From the NCBI GenBank assembly GCA_028702135.1, contig JAQVPJ010000003.1:1-64000 (forward strand): DNA of 64,000 nt, read 5' to 3'. The stretch is from Eubacteriales bacterium. Its GTDB lineage: Bacteria > Bacillota > Clostridia > Oscillospirales > CAG-382. The position numbers and the translations under genes were made by a program. The first letter of the stretch is position 1. Each line of letters begins with the position of its first letter. A model generated the notes under the pieces. It ran no database searches, was not told where the DNA came from, and was given only the letters and a program-made list of their open reading frames with translations. Of this stretch, positions 53,345 to 62,536 are shown piece after piece.

Positions 53345-55068
53345 ACACGGAATATTGTCGCTGGATTAATAGCGAAAAGGTAGACGCACAGACAAAACTG
53401 GAACTTGCGGCTATAAAAGATGATGAGATTGCGATAAAGGAACGCTTTGAACGGCCTATGCAGTTCGGCACTGCCGGTCTGCGCAGTATTATGTCCGCAG
53501 GTATATCAAGAATGAACGTATATACCGTGGCACATACCACAAGGGGGCTTGCGGAGCTTATTATGAAAAGCGATGCTGTAAACAGAGGTGTCGCCATCGC
53601 TTATGACAGCCGTAAAAATTCTGAGCTTTTTGCAAGAACAGCAGCACGGGTGCTTGCTGCATATAATATAAAGGTATATTTTTTTGATTCCCTGCGTCCG
53701 ACGCCAGAGCTTTCCTTCGCCGTACTGGAATACGACTGTATCGCCGGCATAAATATAACGGCATCCCATAACCCCAAGGAATACAACGGTTATAAAGTGT
53801 ATTGGGAGAACGGTGCGCAGCTTCCACCGGAGCATGCTGAAACTGTATCGGAAGCGATCGCAAAAACCGATATTTTCGAGGATGTGCGTTATGCTGATTT
53901 TGATACGGCAGTTAAAGACCGAATAATAAACATCATCGGTAAAGAAACCGATGAAAAATTCATCAAGGCTGTTCTCGGTTGTCGAATCTGCCCGGAAATG
54001 ACAGAGCGGCACGGTAATGACCTGAATTTAATATATACCCCTCTCCATGGCGCGGGCTATCGGCTTGTTCCCGAGGTATTGAAACGTGCGGGACTAGCTA
54101 ATCTTAAAACAGTCGAAAGCCAGATGACACCGGACGGAAGTTTCCCGACGGTAGACTCGCCAAATCCGGAAAACAAAGAGTGCTTTGAGCTTGCAATAAC
54201 TTTGGCTCACGATTTGAACTCCGACTGCGAACTTATCATTGGTACCGACCCGGACGGTGACCGCCTCGGCGTTGTTATAAAAGACGATAAGAATAATTAT
54301 CTCGTCCTTAACGGAAATCAGATAGGTGCGTTGCTTATCGATTATATAATAAAAGGCAAAGTGTTGCATAACAATATGCCCGAAAACGCCTGTGCGATAA
54401 AGAGCATCGTATCGGGAAATCTTTTCGATGCAATTTGTGAAAAAGCGAATGTTCATCACCAAAACGTGCTTACCGGTTTTAAATATATCGGTGAGAAAAT
54501 CGAGGAGTTTGAAAAAAGCAAGTCGCATACCTTCATTTTCGGTTACGAGGAAAGCCAGGGTTATTTATCCGGCGGTTATGTGCGGGATAAGGATGCCGTC
54601 GCCGCGTCCCTGCTGATTACAGAAGCGGCTTCCTTTTATAAAAGTCAGGGGAAAACCCTTTATTGTGTATTACAGGAGCTATATTCCGAACACGGGTACT
54701 ACAAGGAAGCGGTTTTAAATAATATCGTAAGCGGTATTGACCCTATGTCCGCCATGACCGATATAATGCGTTCGCTGCGTGACTGCGGGTTGTCCGTTAT
54801 CGGCGGTGTGGATGTGGTTGCTATAAGAGATTACAAAAGCGGAATCAGAAAGGATCTCAGAACAGGGCAGAGCCAGCCGACAGGTCTGCCTGAGAGCGAT
54901 ATGCTGTATTATGAGCTTGCCGACCGCAGCAATTTGATAATCCGTCCCTCCGGCACAGAGCCCAAAATTAAAGTCTATATTCTGACCTCGGCGGCAACCG
55001 AGCGGGAATGCGATCTGTTGATTGAGAAATATAAAAACGCATTCAACCAAATTATCAGTAAACGATAA
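53341..55068 (+). CDS. pgcA: Alpha-phosphoglucomutase / phosphomannomutase
   Basis: It interconverts hexose 1- and 6-phosphates, feeding sugar-nucleotide and glycolipid synthesis. The 575 residues match the Firmicute PgcA type. Substrate entry is MQFGTAGLRSIMSAGISRMN. The phosphoserine loop is GINITASHNPKEYNGYKVYW. The Mg loop is IIGTDPDGDRLGVV, the sugar-binding FGYEESQGYLSGGYVRDKD, and the phosphate-binding LIIRPSGTEPKIKVYI. All catalytic motifs are intact. It could supply precursors for the element's polysaccharide genes, but that link is inference. Confidence 0.95.
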   Translation: MNTEYCRWINSEKVDAQTKLELAAIKDDEIAIKERFERPMQFGTAGLRSIMSAGISRMNVYTVAHTTRGLAELIMKSDAVNRGVAIAYDSRKNSELFARTAARVLAAYNIKVYFFDSLRPTPELSFAVLEYDCIAGINITASHNPKEYNGYKVYWENGAQLPPEHAETVSEAIAKTDIFEDVRYADFDTAVKDRIINIIGKETDEKFIKAVLGCRICPEMTERHGNDLNLIYTPLHGAGYRLVPEVLKRAGLANLKTVESQMTPDGSFPTVDSPNPENKECFELAITLAHDLNSDCELIIGTDPDGDRLGVVIKDDKNNYLVLNGNQIGALLIDYIIKGKVLHNNMPENACAIKSIVSGNLFDAICEKANVHHQNVLTGFKYIGEKIEEFEKSKSHTFIFGYEESQGYLSGGYVRDKDAVAASLLITEAASFYKSQGKTLYCVLQELYSEHGYYKEAVLNNIVSGIDPMSAMTDIMRSLRDCGLSVIGGVDVVAIRDYKSGIRKDLRTGQSQPTGLPESDMLYYELADRSNLIIRPSGTEPKIKVYILTSAATERECDLLIEKYKNAFNQIISKR

Positions 55069-55080
55069 CCCATTAAAAAT

Positions 55081-55117
55081 CCGATGTGTTCGGTACAAAC
55101 ACATCGGCTTTTTGTTT
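55081..55117 (+). terminator. Terminator after pgcA
   Basis: CCGATGTGTT pairs with AACACATCGG around CGGTACA, followed by CTTTTTGTTTT. It separates pgcA from a convergent gene. Confidence 0.88.
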
Positions 55118-55124
55118 TATATGT

Positions 55125-56114
55125 TTACAATAAAAGCTTTGTTAGAATTAAATATACAAGATAAATGGCTATACCGCATAATATTACTTTCGGAATGAAC
55201 CATTTTTTTAAGCTCTCTTTTTTTCTCTCTAACTCCGCGACATTCTTCATCGCAAGCTCGTAAGCCTTAACCTTTTTCTTTATATCCGCCTCATTTTGCA
55301 AGTATTTATCCTGCCTGTATTCCGATTTGTCGTCTTTAAAATACGATTTTTCCTCTTCTCTCAATTTTTTGACAGAAGCTTCAAGCCTTTCCTTTTCGAT
55401 ATTCTCAAGCTGCCAATCGCGTTCACGCTGGCACAGCTCGCATTTTTCAAAATCGTTTATGTTCTTATGACCGCAACAGCAGAGCCAGGCATACTCGCCC
55501 TGTTGAGGCATAACCCGCACTGGAAACAATTCCTCCGCCGCTGTGTAGATATTTATTCTATAATACAGGAACTTTTCATCATCATCGAGCTCATTAAAAC
55601 GTGTAAATGATCTGCCTGCGATTATATTAATAGGCATGTATGTGCCGTCGGAATATTTAACTCCTAATATTTCAAGCTCAAATTTGGAAACAAAATCCTC
55701 CGGTATCGGGATGTATACCGTCTCACCGAAGCTCTCGCACGGAGAAATATCCGGATTTACCAATATTCTCTTATCACGGATACGCTTGCCTTCTATTCGC
55801 CTTGTACCGAGAGTGTAGCTCTCGTTGGAATATGTAAACGGAATTTTAAGGACCGAATAGTTTAGCTTCTGATGACAGATAAGTTGTATATCCAGTGATC
55901 TGATCCTTTTTTTAGAAACATTACGGAATACAAAGGATGCGAATATCTCGTAATTATCGACATCGCAAATCGTATATCCCTCGGTTATCTCTACCGGGCA
56001 ATTCTCAAATACAGCACTGTAATCAAGGTATTCCACGACGCGGAAAATGCGCATTCTGTCTTTTCTCTGTTGCCTTTTAAGCTGCTTGAGGATGCTTGTA
56101 TCAGTCGCCATCAC
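55125..56114 (-). CDS. Zinc-ribbon, coiled-coil, tail-anchored protein of unknown function
   Basis: The 329 residues form three parts: an N-terminal beta-rich domain of about 200 residues with YTICDVDNYEIFASFVFRNV, a zinc ribbon (WLCCCGHKNINDFEKCELCQ), and a charged helix of about 70 residues (LEASVKKLREEEKSYFKDDK). A single C-terminal membrane helix (IPKVILCGIAIYLVYLI) follows. The layout suggests a cytoplasmic sensor or scaffold anchored by its tail. I do not recognise the family. The start is GTG 56114 or ATG 56111. Confidence 0.7.
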   Translation of the reverse strand: MMATDTSILKQLKRQQRKDRMRIFRVVEYLDYSAVFENCPVEITEGYTICDVDNYEIFASFVFRNVSKKRIRSLDIQLICHQKLNYSVLKIPFTYSNESYTLGTRRIEGKRIRDKRILVNPDISPCESFGETVYIPIPEDFVSKFELEILGVKYSDGTYMPINIIAGRSFTRFNELDDDEKFLYYRINIYTAAEELFPVRVMPQQGEYAWLCCCGHKNINDFEKCELCQRERDWQLENIEKERLEASVKKLREEEKSYFKDDKSEYRQDKYLQNEADIKKKVKAYELAMKNVAELERKKESLKKWFIPKVILCGIAIYLVYLILTKLLL

Positions 56115-56157
56115 ATAACCGTCCCTTCATTATTATCACTCTGATTGTTTTATACGG

Positions 56158-56964
56158 TTAAAATTCAAAAATATGCTCGGGCTTCATTATTAAACCTTTT
56201 CTTGTATATGCATCGGTACGCTCAAATAAGTTGTTGTTTATATCTCTGTATGTGCATCCCTGAGCATATTCTATACGCTTGTATCTGACCTCATATTCGA
56301 AAGGTTCCCCAACCGTATATGGCTTCATCTTATCCGCTTCTGCAGCGGCTTTTTTTACGCCCTCGTAGATCTCCTCACAGCATTTAATCGGATGTTTGCT
56401 TATACAGCTGTTCCATGCCAACGCTTTTTTTGTCTCCACGGTCACAATGCCGTCAAAGCTCTCCTTTGCCTGTGCTACGCAGTAATTATCGCCGGCACAG
56501 AATATGGGCGGAACGCCATACCTTCCTGCAATGAGCGCGTCTACCTGCATCTCTCCGACATCCTTTCCGTTTATCTTTTGATATTGGAAAGTAGCCGAGG
56601 AATATACATGTGCAAGGGTCGCTTCTGATGTATCATATGCGTGGTATCCGAGAAAAACGATTCCGCCAAAGCTCTCGTCTATATCCGGAAAACGTTTTCT
56701 CATACCCGATCCCATTACAATAGAGCAGCGTTTATCAAGCTTGTCATAATCGAGATTGACACCCATTGCGTGACAGTCCCAGACATAAACCTCATCCGCA
56801 CCTGAGTCGAAAAGAGCGGTGGCGGCAGCGTTAGCCTCTCTTGTTCCCTGCAAGCAGGCAAACTGATAATTTGGTGTATCGGGAGATAACCCTTTTCCGT
56901 ACGCTCCCACAACGCATGCCATCCCCTCAAGGTCAACGCTTATGTAAAACTTTTTGCGTGTCAT
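56158..56964 (-). CDS. M55-family D-aminopeptidase (DppA-like)
   Basis: Family member DppA of B. subtilis is a self-compartmentalising zinc D-aminopeptidase made early in sporulation or starvation. From ATG 56964 (AAAGGA eight bases upstream) it is 268 residues. The metal site shows in FYISVDLEGMACVVG (D, E), CHAMGVNLDYDKLDKRC and FLGYHAYDTS (His). IFCAGDNYCVAQAKE is also conserved. No peptide transporter genes are nearby. The ATG at 56973 lies inside the ribosome site. Confidence 0.88.
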   Translation of the reverse strand: MTRKKFYISVDLEGMACVVGAYGKGLSPDTPNYQFACLQGTREANAAATALFDSGADEVYVWDCHAMGVNLDYDKLDKRCSIVMGSGMRKRFPDIDESFGGIVFLGYHAYDTSEATLAHVYSSATFQYQKINGKDVGEMQVDALIAGRYGVPPIFCAGDNYCVAQAKESFDGIVTVETKKALAWNSCISKHPIKCCEEIYEGVKKAAAEADKMKPYTVGEPFEYEVRYKRIEYAQGCTYRDINNNLFERTDAYTRKGLIMKPEHIFEF

Positions 56965-57153
56965 ATGCAACATCCTTTCATAAATATACTGCAAATATTT
57001 TAATAGTTTAATAATACATCATATAGCCATTAAATACAATAGTATTTTTATTCTTCCTAAAAAACTTTATATGGCAGATTTCAAAACAAAATAAATATTT
57101 TTGTTATTATAGAACAGAATAATAGCTGAATATAAAAAAAGGAATAGTGTTGT

Positions 57154-58113
57154 ATGGATAATTATTACAGGAAAAGAACAGATCTGGCACTTGAAGCTCA
57201 TGAAATAAACAGCGAAAGGGGACGCGACGACGGTGTAATCGTTGATGAAAAGGAAATAGACGGCGTAAAGGTGACAGTAGCGGAGGTAAAAGAAGGAGAG
57301 GGCGAAAACCTTACCGGAAAGCCTGCCGGAGTATATACCACTGTCGACATAGGCAAGGTATGGCAGTATGACAGCGAACGGTTTAATAAAACCGCGCGGG
57401 TGCTTTCGGATATAATCAACCAGCTGCTGCCTGAGCATGACGACGAAAAATGCGTACTTGTCGCCGGGCTTGGAAATGTGGAAATCACCCCGGATTCAAT
57501 CGGTCCCAAAGTTGTTTCGAAAATCATCGTTACAAGGCATATACGCACGCTTAACAAAGAGCTTTACGAAAATGTCGGCTTCGGAAATCTTGCGGCTATC
57601 AGCCCCGGTGTTTTAGGTCAGACAGGAATAGAAAGTGCGGAGATAATCAAAAGTGTTATTGACAAGGTGTCTCCCTTTTGTGTGATTCTTATAGATGCAT
57701 TGGCATCGAGAAAGCTCTCAAGACTCGCGACGACGGTTCAACTCTGCGACACAGGTTTGCGTCCGGGAGCGGGCGTCGCAAACAACCGCATTGAGATGAA
57801 TTCAAAGAGTTTCGGCATACCCGTTGTTTCAATCGGTGTACCGACCGTTGTCGATGCGGCAACGCTTGCTTATGATCTTCTTGAGGAGCTTGTTTCGAGT
57901 TCAGATACAAATGCCGGCAATAATAACAACTTTGAGGAGCAATACGATAAAATAATCGACAAACTGATGTCCGGCAGCGGGAGGAGTATGTTTATTTCAC
58001 CAAAGGAGAGCGATGTTATCACTAGGGAAACGGCAAGACTCATTTCCACCTCGATAAACCTTTCTCTGCATAAGGGAATCGATATAATGGATATGGGTGA
58101 ATATCTGACTTAA
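57154..58113 (+). CDS. gpr: Germination protease (GPR)
   Basis: GPR degrades the small acid-soluble proteins that coat spore DNA during germination; it is made in the forespore as a zymogen. The 319 residues begin with the conserved YRKRTDLALEAHEINS region containing the propeptide. The core shows VLVAGLGNVEITPDSIGPKV and VILIDALASRKLSRL. GAGVANNRIEMNSKSFGIPVVSIGVPTVVDA follows. AAAAAGGAA precedes the ATG. It is followed by spoIIP, the same order as in B. subtilis. Confidence 0.95.
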   Translation: MDNYYRKRTDLALEAHEINSERGRDDGVIVDEKEIDGVKVTVAEVKEGEGENLTGKPAGVYTTVDIGKVWQYDSERFNKTARVLSDIINQLLPEHDDEKCVLVAGLGNVEITPDSIGPKVVSKIIVTRHIRTLNKELYENVGFGNLAAISPGVLGQTGIESAEIIKSVIDKVSPFCVILIDALASRKLSRLATTVQLCDTGLRPGAGVANNRIEMNSKSFGIPVVSIGVPTVVDAATLAYDLLEELVSSSDTNAGNNNNFEEQYDKIIDKLMSGSGRSMFISPKESDVITRETARLISTSINLSLHKGIDIMDMGEYLT

Positions 58114-58230
58114 CAAATAAAAAATTCCTATTTTTTCAGTGCGGTTAGGCATAAATTTCGTTTATCGTGAATATATTTTACAAAAACGGATCGTTAAACA
58201 AAAAGGACTGCACAAAAAGGAGTTTTTATT

Positions 58231-59301
58231 ATGGAACACCGACTTACCCACCGCCAGAAATTCTTGATAAGAAAATTCTGTCTGTTGCTTTTATCCGCAG
58301 CGATTATAGTATCGGTTTTTTTGTCGATACCGTATATAGCACGGGCACTTCCGGTTTCGCTTGCGGGTATACTTACCGAACAATCTGAGACTGCAATCAG
58401 TTCCGCAGAAAGCTCGGGCGAGCAGCCACTCTCTCCCATTATGGGCGAATCCTTTTCAGCAATAATAGGTTTTGATTATGAGAGCGAGCCATCAATACCT
58501 TTAGTCGAAAACCCCTCGGGAGCTTTGTATGTCAACGCGGTCAGCTTATGCTGGTATACCCAGGATGAAATTCCGAACCTGTATCTGCTCAACCGCACGG
58601 ACTTTGATATTAACATCAATAATTACTCAGGGCTGCCCTTCCCGATTAACAATATAATAAGCACCGACCCGATGGTTCTTATTATACATACACACGGAAC
58701 TGAGAGCTATCTTCCCACGGGAGTTGACTATTATATGGCAGACGAGAACTTCCGCTCGGAAATCGAGGCTGAAAGCATCGTTGCTGTCGGAACGGTGCTT
58801 GCTAACGCACTTAACAGCAAGGGAATCGTTACCCTTCATGACACTACAATGTATGACAAAGAGGATTTCAGCAGTGCTTACAGCAATACGAAAGAAGCAG
58901 TGGCAAGGACGCTTGCGAGCTACCCTTCTATAAAATATGTAATAGACCTGCACAGAGATGCGGTTTTCACCTCGGAGGGGGTAAATCAAAAGCCGGTAAC
59001 AACCATTAACGGGAAGCAGGCAGCGCAGGCGATGTTGGTTATGGGGACCAATCAGGGAGGTGCGAACCACCCAAACTGGGAACAGAATCTTACTGTGGCG
59101 GTAGCCCTGCAAAATATCATTAACAATGATTATCCGACATTGATGCGCCCGATATGTCTGAGATCCGCGAGCTTTAATCAACAACTTACCACAGGCAGCA
59201 TGCTCCTTGAAATCGGTTCATGCGGCAATACGTTAGAGGAGGCAAAATATACCGCAGAGCTGATAGCCTCGGCAATCACAAAAATGATATACTCGAATTA
59301 A
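58231..59301 (+). CDS. spoIIP: Stage II sporulation protein P (SpoIIP)
   Basis: This amidase/endopeptidase works in the SpoIID-SpoIIP-SpoIIM engulfment machine to thin septal peptidoglycan. The 356 residues have an N-terminal membrane anchor (LCLLLLSAAIIVSVFLSIP region) and the catalytic domain: MVLIIHTHGTESYLPTG (Zn ligands), VIDLHRDAV, MLVMGTNQGGANHPNWEQNL, and LLEIGSCGNTLEEA (catalytic Glu). AAAAAGGAG precedes the ATG. The promoter is probably that of gpr, 118 bases upstream of this start. Confidence 0.95.
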   Translation: MEHRLTHRQKFLIRKFCLLLLSAAIIVSVFLSIPYIARALPVSLAGILTEQSETAISSAESSGEQPLSPIMGESFSAIIGFDYESEPSIPLVENPSGALYVNAVSLCWYTQDEIPNLYLLNRTDFDININNYSGLPFPINNIISTDPMVLIIHTHGTESYLPTGVDYYMADENFRSEIEAESIVAVGTVLANALNSKGIVTLHDTTMYDKEDFSSAYSNTKEAVARTLASYPSIKYVIDLHRDAVFTSEGVNQKPVTTINGKQAAQAMLVMGTNQGGANHPNWEQNLTVAVALQNIINNDYPTLMRPICLRSASFNQQLTTGSMLLEIGSCGNTLEEAKYTAELIASAITKMIYSN

Positions 59302-59318
59302 AATCTATATTCAAAGCA

Positions 59319-59365
59319 AAACGGGGATTGAGTCCTTAAAAAAGATTCAATCCCCGTTTTTTTGT
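59319..59365 (+). terminator. Terminator after gpr-spoIIP
   Basis: AACGGGGATTGA pairs with TCAATCCCCGTT around a 15-base loop, followed by TTTTTTGTTTT. Confidence 0.9.
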
Positions 59366-59382
59366 TTTATCTTTTACTTATA

Positions 59383-60102
59383 TTAAATCAGCTCTGCAGC
59401 TTCTTTATCAACATAGATCGTAACATCCGGATGGAGCTGGAGCACAGAGGCAGGTACGTTTGGGGTGATCTCTCCTTTTATGGTATCACGGATAATCTGA
59501 GCCTTACTTGCACCGAGAGCAATGAGTATTATACTACGAGCGTTCATAACCGTTTTTATACCCATTGTTACCGCTTTGGTGGGAACTTCGTCAATGGATG
59601 AAAAGAAGCGGGAATTTACCTCACGGGTGTTCTGAGTAAGCTCTACAACATGCGTAACGCTTCCGAACGGAGTTCCCGGCTCATTAAAGCCGATATGCCC
59701 GTTACAGCCGATTCCGAGCAACTGAAGGTCAATACCGCCTGCAGCCTCGATATCCTTATCATACTGTGCGGCTGTCTCATTATTTGTGATAAGTCCGCTG
59801 GGTACAAAGGTTCTCTCCTTACGGACATCTATATGATTAAAAAGATTCTGGTTCATAAAATAACGGTAGCTCTGGTCGTGTGTCGGTTCTAATCCCACAT
59901 ATTCATCAAGATTGAAGGTGGTAACATCCTTAAAAGTAATCTTACCTTCCTTATTCAAATGCGCAAGCTCCGTATACAGTCCAAGCGGAGTTGAGCCTGT
60001 GGCACAACCGAGAACAGCGTTCGGCTTCCTTTTTAGAAGCTGTGCATATTGCTGTGCGGCAAGCTTTGCAATGTTTTCTTTTGTTTCGATAACGATCTTC
60101 AT
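59383..60102 (-). CDS. nagB: Glucosamine-6-phosphate deaminase
   Basis: It converts glucosamine-6-phosphate to fructose-6-phosphate and ammonia in amino-sugar catabolism. The 239 residues are the short Gram-positive form. Motifs are LGCATGSTPLGLY, FNLDEYVGLEPTHDQSYRYFM with the catalytic Asp, and LLGIGCNGHIGFNEPGTPF with the catalytic His/Glu region. KAVTMGIKTVMNARSIIL follows. It stands alone; nagA is not in the window. GGAGGATAAAAAT precedes the ATG. Confidence 0.95.
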   Translation of the reverse strand: MKIVIETKENIAKLAAQQYAQLLKRKPNAVLGCATGSTPLGLYTELAHLNKEGKITFKDVTTFNLDEYVGLEPTHDQSYRYFMNQNLFNHIDVRKERTFVPSGLITNNETAAQYDKDIEAAGGIDLQLLGIGCNGHIGFNEPGTPFGSVTHVVELTQNTREVNSRFFSSIDEVPTKAVTMGIKTVMNARSIILIALGASKAQIIRDTIKGEITPNVPASVLQLHPDVTIYVDKEAAELI

Positions 60103-60369
60103 ATTTTTATCCTCCGGTTATATTTTACTCAAAATAAAGAATACCACTTACAACCAATGCTGTCAAGGGATTAGATAAATTTGCAGATGTTACCGTTTTT
60201 AAGAGCGTCAAGGTCGGGTATATTTTGCAAAATATAGATTTTAATAATTACGCTTTTATAAGTAATGCTTTTACCGCTGTTTTGTTTTGTATTTATTTTG
60301 ATACAAGAAAGCTGCGCGGAAATTGTCCGCACAGCTCTTTATATCAGCTATTCTATTAACTGAATTATA
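60103..60369. other. Intergenic region between nagB and spo0A
   Basis: The region is AT-rich. A stem GCTGCGCGGA/TCCGCACAGC (60310-60336) followed on the plus strand by TCTTTATAT could be an orphan terminator. I see no gene and no confident nagB promoter. Confidence 0.4.
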
Positions 60370-60415
60370 TCAAAAACCATAGAGCGCCGCAGAAGAAATT
60401 CCCGCAGCGCTCTAT
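60370..60415 (-). terminator. Terminator after spo0A
   Basis: On the minus strand ATAGAGCGCTGC pairs with GCGGCGCTCTAT (one mismatch) around a 13-base loop, followed by GGTTTTTGAT. Confidence 0.8.
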
Positions 60416-60429
60416 AAATATTTTTCCAT

Positions 60430-61215
60430 TTATACCGCAAGTGCTTTATTTTTAAGTCGCAGATTATCAGCAATCATTGCAATAAATTCGCTGTTCGTCG
60501 GTTTTCCGCGCTGGTTCTGTACGGTATAGCCGAAAAATGAATTTAGTACGTCAAGGTCACCCCTGTCCCACGCAACCTCGATGGCGTGTCTTATGGCTCT
60601 TTCGACTCTTGATGAGGTTGTCCCGTATTGTTTTGCAACTGACGGGTATAAAATCTTCGTTACGGAATTAATAATGTCATTGTTACTAATAGTCATTATG
60701 ATGGCTGTTCTTAAGTACTGGTATCCCTTTATATGCGCAGGTACACCTATCTGGTGTATAATTTTTGTTACCTGTGCTTCGAGATCGGCTTCATCCCTTG
60801 ACGGAATCTGCGCCAGTCCCCTTCGCCTGCTCCTGTCGGCAAGCTTATTCACCCTTTCCGCCAAGGCGACGAAATCAAGGGGTTTCAACATACAATAAGC
60901 TGCGCCAGCTTCACAGCACTCTTCAAATAGATTCTGGCTGTTAAACGATGCGAGCATAACAAATGCCGGAAAGCATTCACCGAGCTGTTTTTTAGCTTCC
61001 CGAATAAGACCAACGCCGTCAATTTTTCCTAAGTAAAGGTCGGAGATAACTATGTTAGGTTTTAGTCTTGCCATTTTGGCAAACGCTTCCTGACCGTCAG
61101 ATGCCTCCGCAACTATTTCAATCCCCTGTCTTTTTAAATTTTGCGCGCATTGCGTGCGAAAATCGTTGTTGCAGTCAGCAATTAAGACTCTTGCTTTAAT
61201 TTGACCTTTTTCCAT
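60430..61215 (-). CDS. spo0A: Sporulation master regulator Spo0A
   Basis: This response regulator commits cells to sporulation. From ATG 61215 (AAAGGA nine bases upstream) it is 261 residues. The receiver domain has the phospho-acceptor Asp59 ([10 protein letters not shown]) and Lys111 (MLKPLDF). The second acidic pocket residue is Cys15 (LIADCNND, usually DD) and the usual Thr is Ala89 (VMLASFNS, usually MLTAF). The DNA-binding domain is normal: [42 protein letters not shown] and [21 protein letters not shown]. It lies downstream of spoIVB, as in other spore formers. Confidence 0.95.
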   Translation of the reverse strand: MEKGQIKARVLIADCNNDFRTQCAQNLKRQGIEIVAEASDGQEAFAKMARLKPNIVISDLYLGKIDGVGLIREAKKQLGECFPAFVMLASFNSQNLFEECCEAGAAYCMLKPLDFVALAERVNKLADRSRRRGLAQIPSRDEADLEAQVTKIIHQIGVPAHIKGYQYLRTAIIMTISNNDIINSVTKILYPSVAKQYGTTSSRVERAIRHAIEVAWDRGDLDVLNSFFGYTVQNQRGKPTNSEFIAMIADNLRLKNKALAV

Positions 61216-61414
61216 CTTTGCAAATCCTTTCAAAATTTCGTTTTCAAATAGTGAGGTTAATTCTGGACAAATTGTTACCTTCACTTATGAATTTGCCATA
61301 TTTTACCATATTTGTCAATTAATATCAATAGATATTTGGAAATATTTTCCATTCCTTCAAGCTTTTGCATTACCTTTTTCGTCAATTTATGACATTATTC
61401 ACGGATTAAAGACT

Positions 61415-61470
61415 AAAAACGCAGTTTTTAATCTTTCTACGCCGAAGTCGAGCTTTTCCGACTTCAGCGT
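61415..61470 (-). terminator. Terminator after spoIVB
   Basis: On the minus strand ACGCTGAAGTCG pairs with CGACTTCGGCGT around a loop of eight, followed 10 bases later by a second AAAAACTGCGTTTTT hairpin. It implies spo0A has its own promoter in 61216-61410, but I could not identify it with confidence. Confidence 0.75.
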
Positions 61471-61480
61471 ATTAAATAAT

Positions 61481-62536
61481 TTACCCTCTTAAACCTTCAA
61501 TCATATTCTCTATACATATTCCGTAACCCCTTGTGGAGTCATCAACCAATACATGAGTCACTGCTCCTATCAACCTACCGTTCTGAATTATGGGACTTCC
61601 GCTCATTCCCTGAATGATGCCGCCTGTTTTTGTCAAAAGATTGGAATCTGTAACTTTTATCAGAAAATTCTTAATAGAACCCGAATCGCTGAAGATTTTC
61701 TCTATTTCTATCTCATATCGTCCGGGCTTCCCCGTATCAAGTGTCGTAAGGATATATGCTTTTCCGATTTTCAATTCATCCCGGTATCCTATCGGTATAG
61801 ATTTCGCCATATTCTCGGGGATTTTATCAAATTTACCGAATATGCCCACCTCGCTGTTAATGCTCAGCTCACCTTTCCGGTAGTTGGCAAATTTTCCCTT
61901 CAACTCACCGGGAGAATTCTTTTTTCCCGCAACTATACCGTTAATGACGACATCGACGATTATTCCCTTGTCAAGAGGCATCAGAACGCCGGTATCGGAA
62001 TCACTAATACCGTGTCCGAGAGCTCCGAATTCTCCGGTAGACGGATCTATGAATGTTATCGTGCCGATGCCTGCTGTCGAATCCCGAACCCAGATACCTA
62101 ATTTATAAGTGTTGTCGCCCTTATCCACAACCGGCGATATTGTCAGGCTGTTCTCGGCACCGTCGCGCAAAAATTTTAATTCTATCCCGCTGCCGCCGCT
62201 GCCTGCAACCGTTTTTTGAAAATCCTCTGCGCTTTTTATATCCTTTCCGCCGACAGTTGTTATAATATCTTTCACCTGCAAGCCGGAATCCCTTGCCGGT
62301 GCTCTAAGTCCCTCCGCTGTTTCTACGTCTGTCAGTCCCACAACCAACACACCCTTGGTGAAGTATTTTACTCCGAAAGCTTCTCCGCCCGGCGATAGAG
62401 TGATTCTGCCGGAGTTTCTATTCGCCATTGTTGTAATCGATAATAAATTATGATTACCCGGATTGAAAATTGCCGCACCAATTAAGACGGAAAGGGTTAT
62501 TACTGCAAAAATTAAAGACTTTACCTTGTTCTTCAT
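61481..62536 (-). CDS. spoIVB: SpoIVB serine peptidase
   Basis: SpoIVB is made in the forespore, secreted into the intermembrane space and cleaves SpoIVFA, triggering pro-sigma-K processing in the mother cell. The 351 residues have a signal/anchor (LIFAVITLSVLIGAAIF) and a PDZ domain (residues about 60-135: LRAPARDSGLQVKDIITTVG). The S55 peptidase domain has His175 (FGALGHGISD) and the catalytic Ser in GIIQGMSGSPIIQNGRLIGA (about 310-315). Its presence suggests that sigma-K signalling exists in this organism; sigK itself is not in the window. Confidence 0.95.
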   Translation of the reverse strand: MKNKVKSLIFAVITLSVLIGAAIFNPGNHNLLSITTMANRNSGRITLSPGGEAFGVKYFTKGVLVVGLTDVETAEGLRAPARDSGLQVKDIITTVGGKDIKSAEDFQKTVAGSGGSGIELKFLRDGAENSLTISPVVDKGDNTYKLGIWVRDSTAGIGTITFIDPSTGEFGALGHGISDSDTGVLMPLDKGIIVDVVINGIVAGKKNSPGELKGKFANYRKGELSINSEVGIFGKFDKIPENMAKSIPIGYRDELKIGKAYILTTLDTGKPGRYEIEIEKIFSDSGSIKNFLIKVTDSNLLTKTGGIIQGMSGSPIIQNGRLIGAVTHVLVDDSTRGYGICIENMIEGLRG

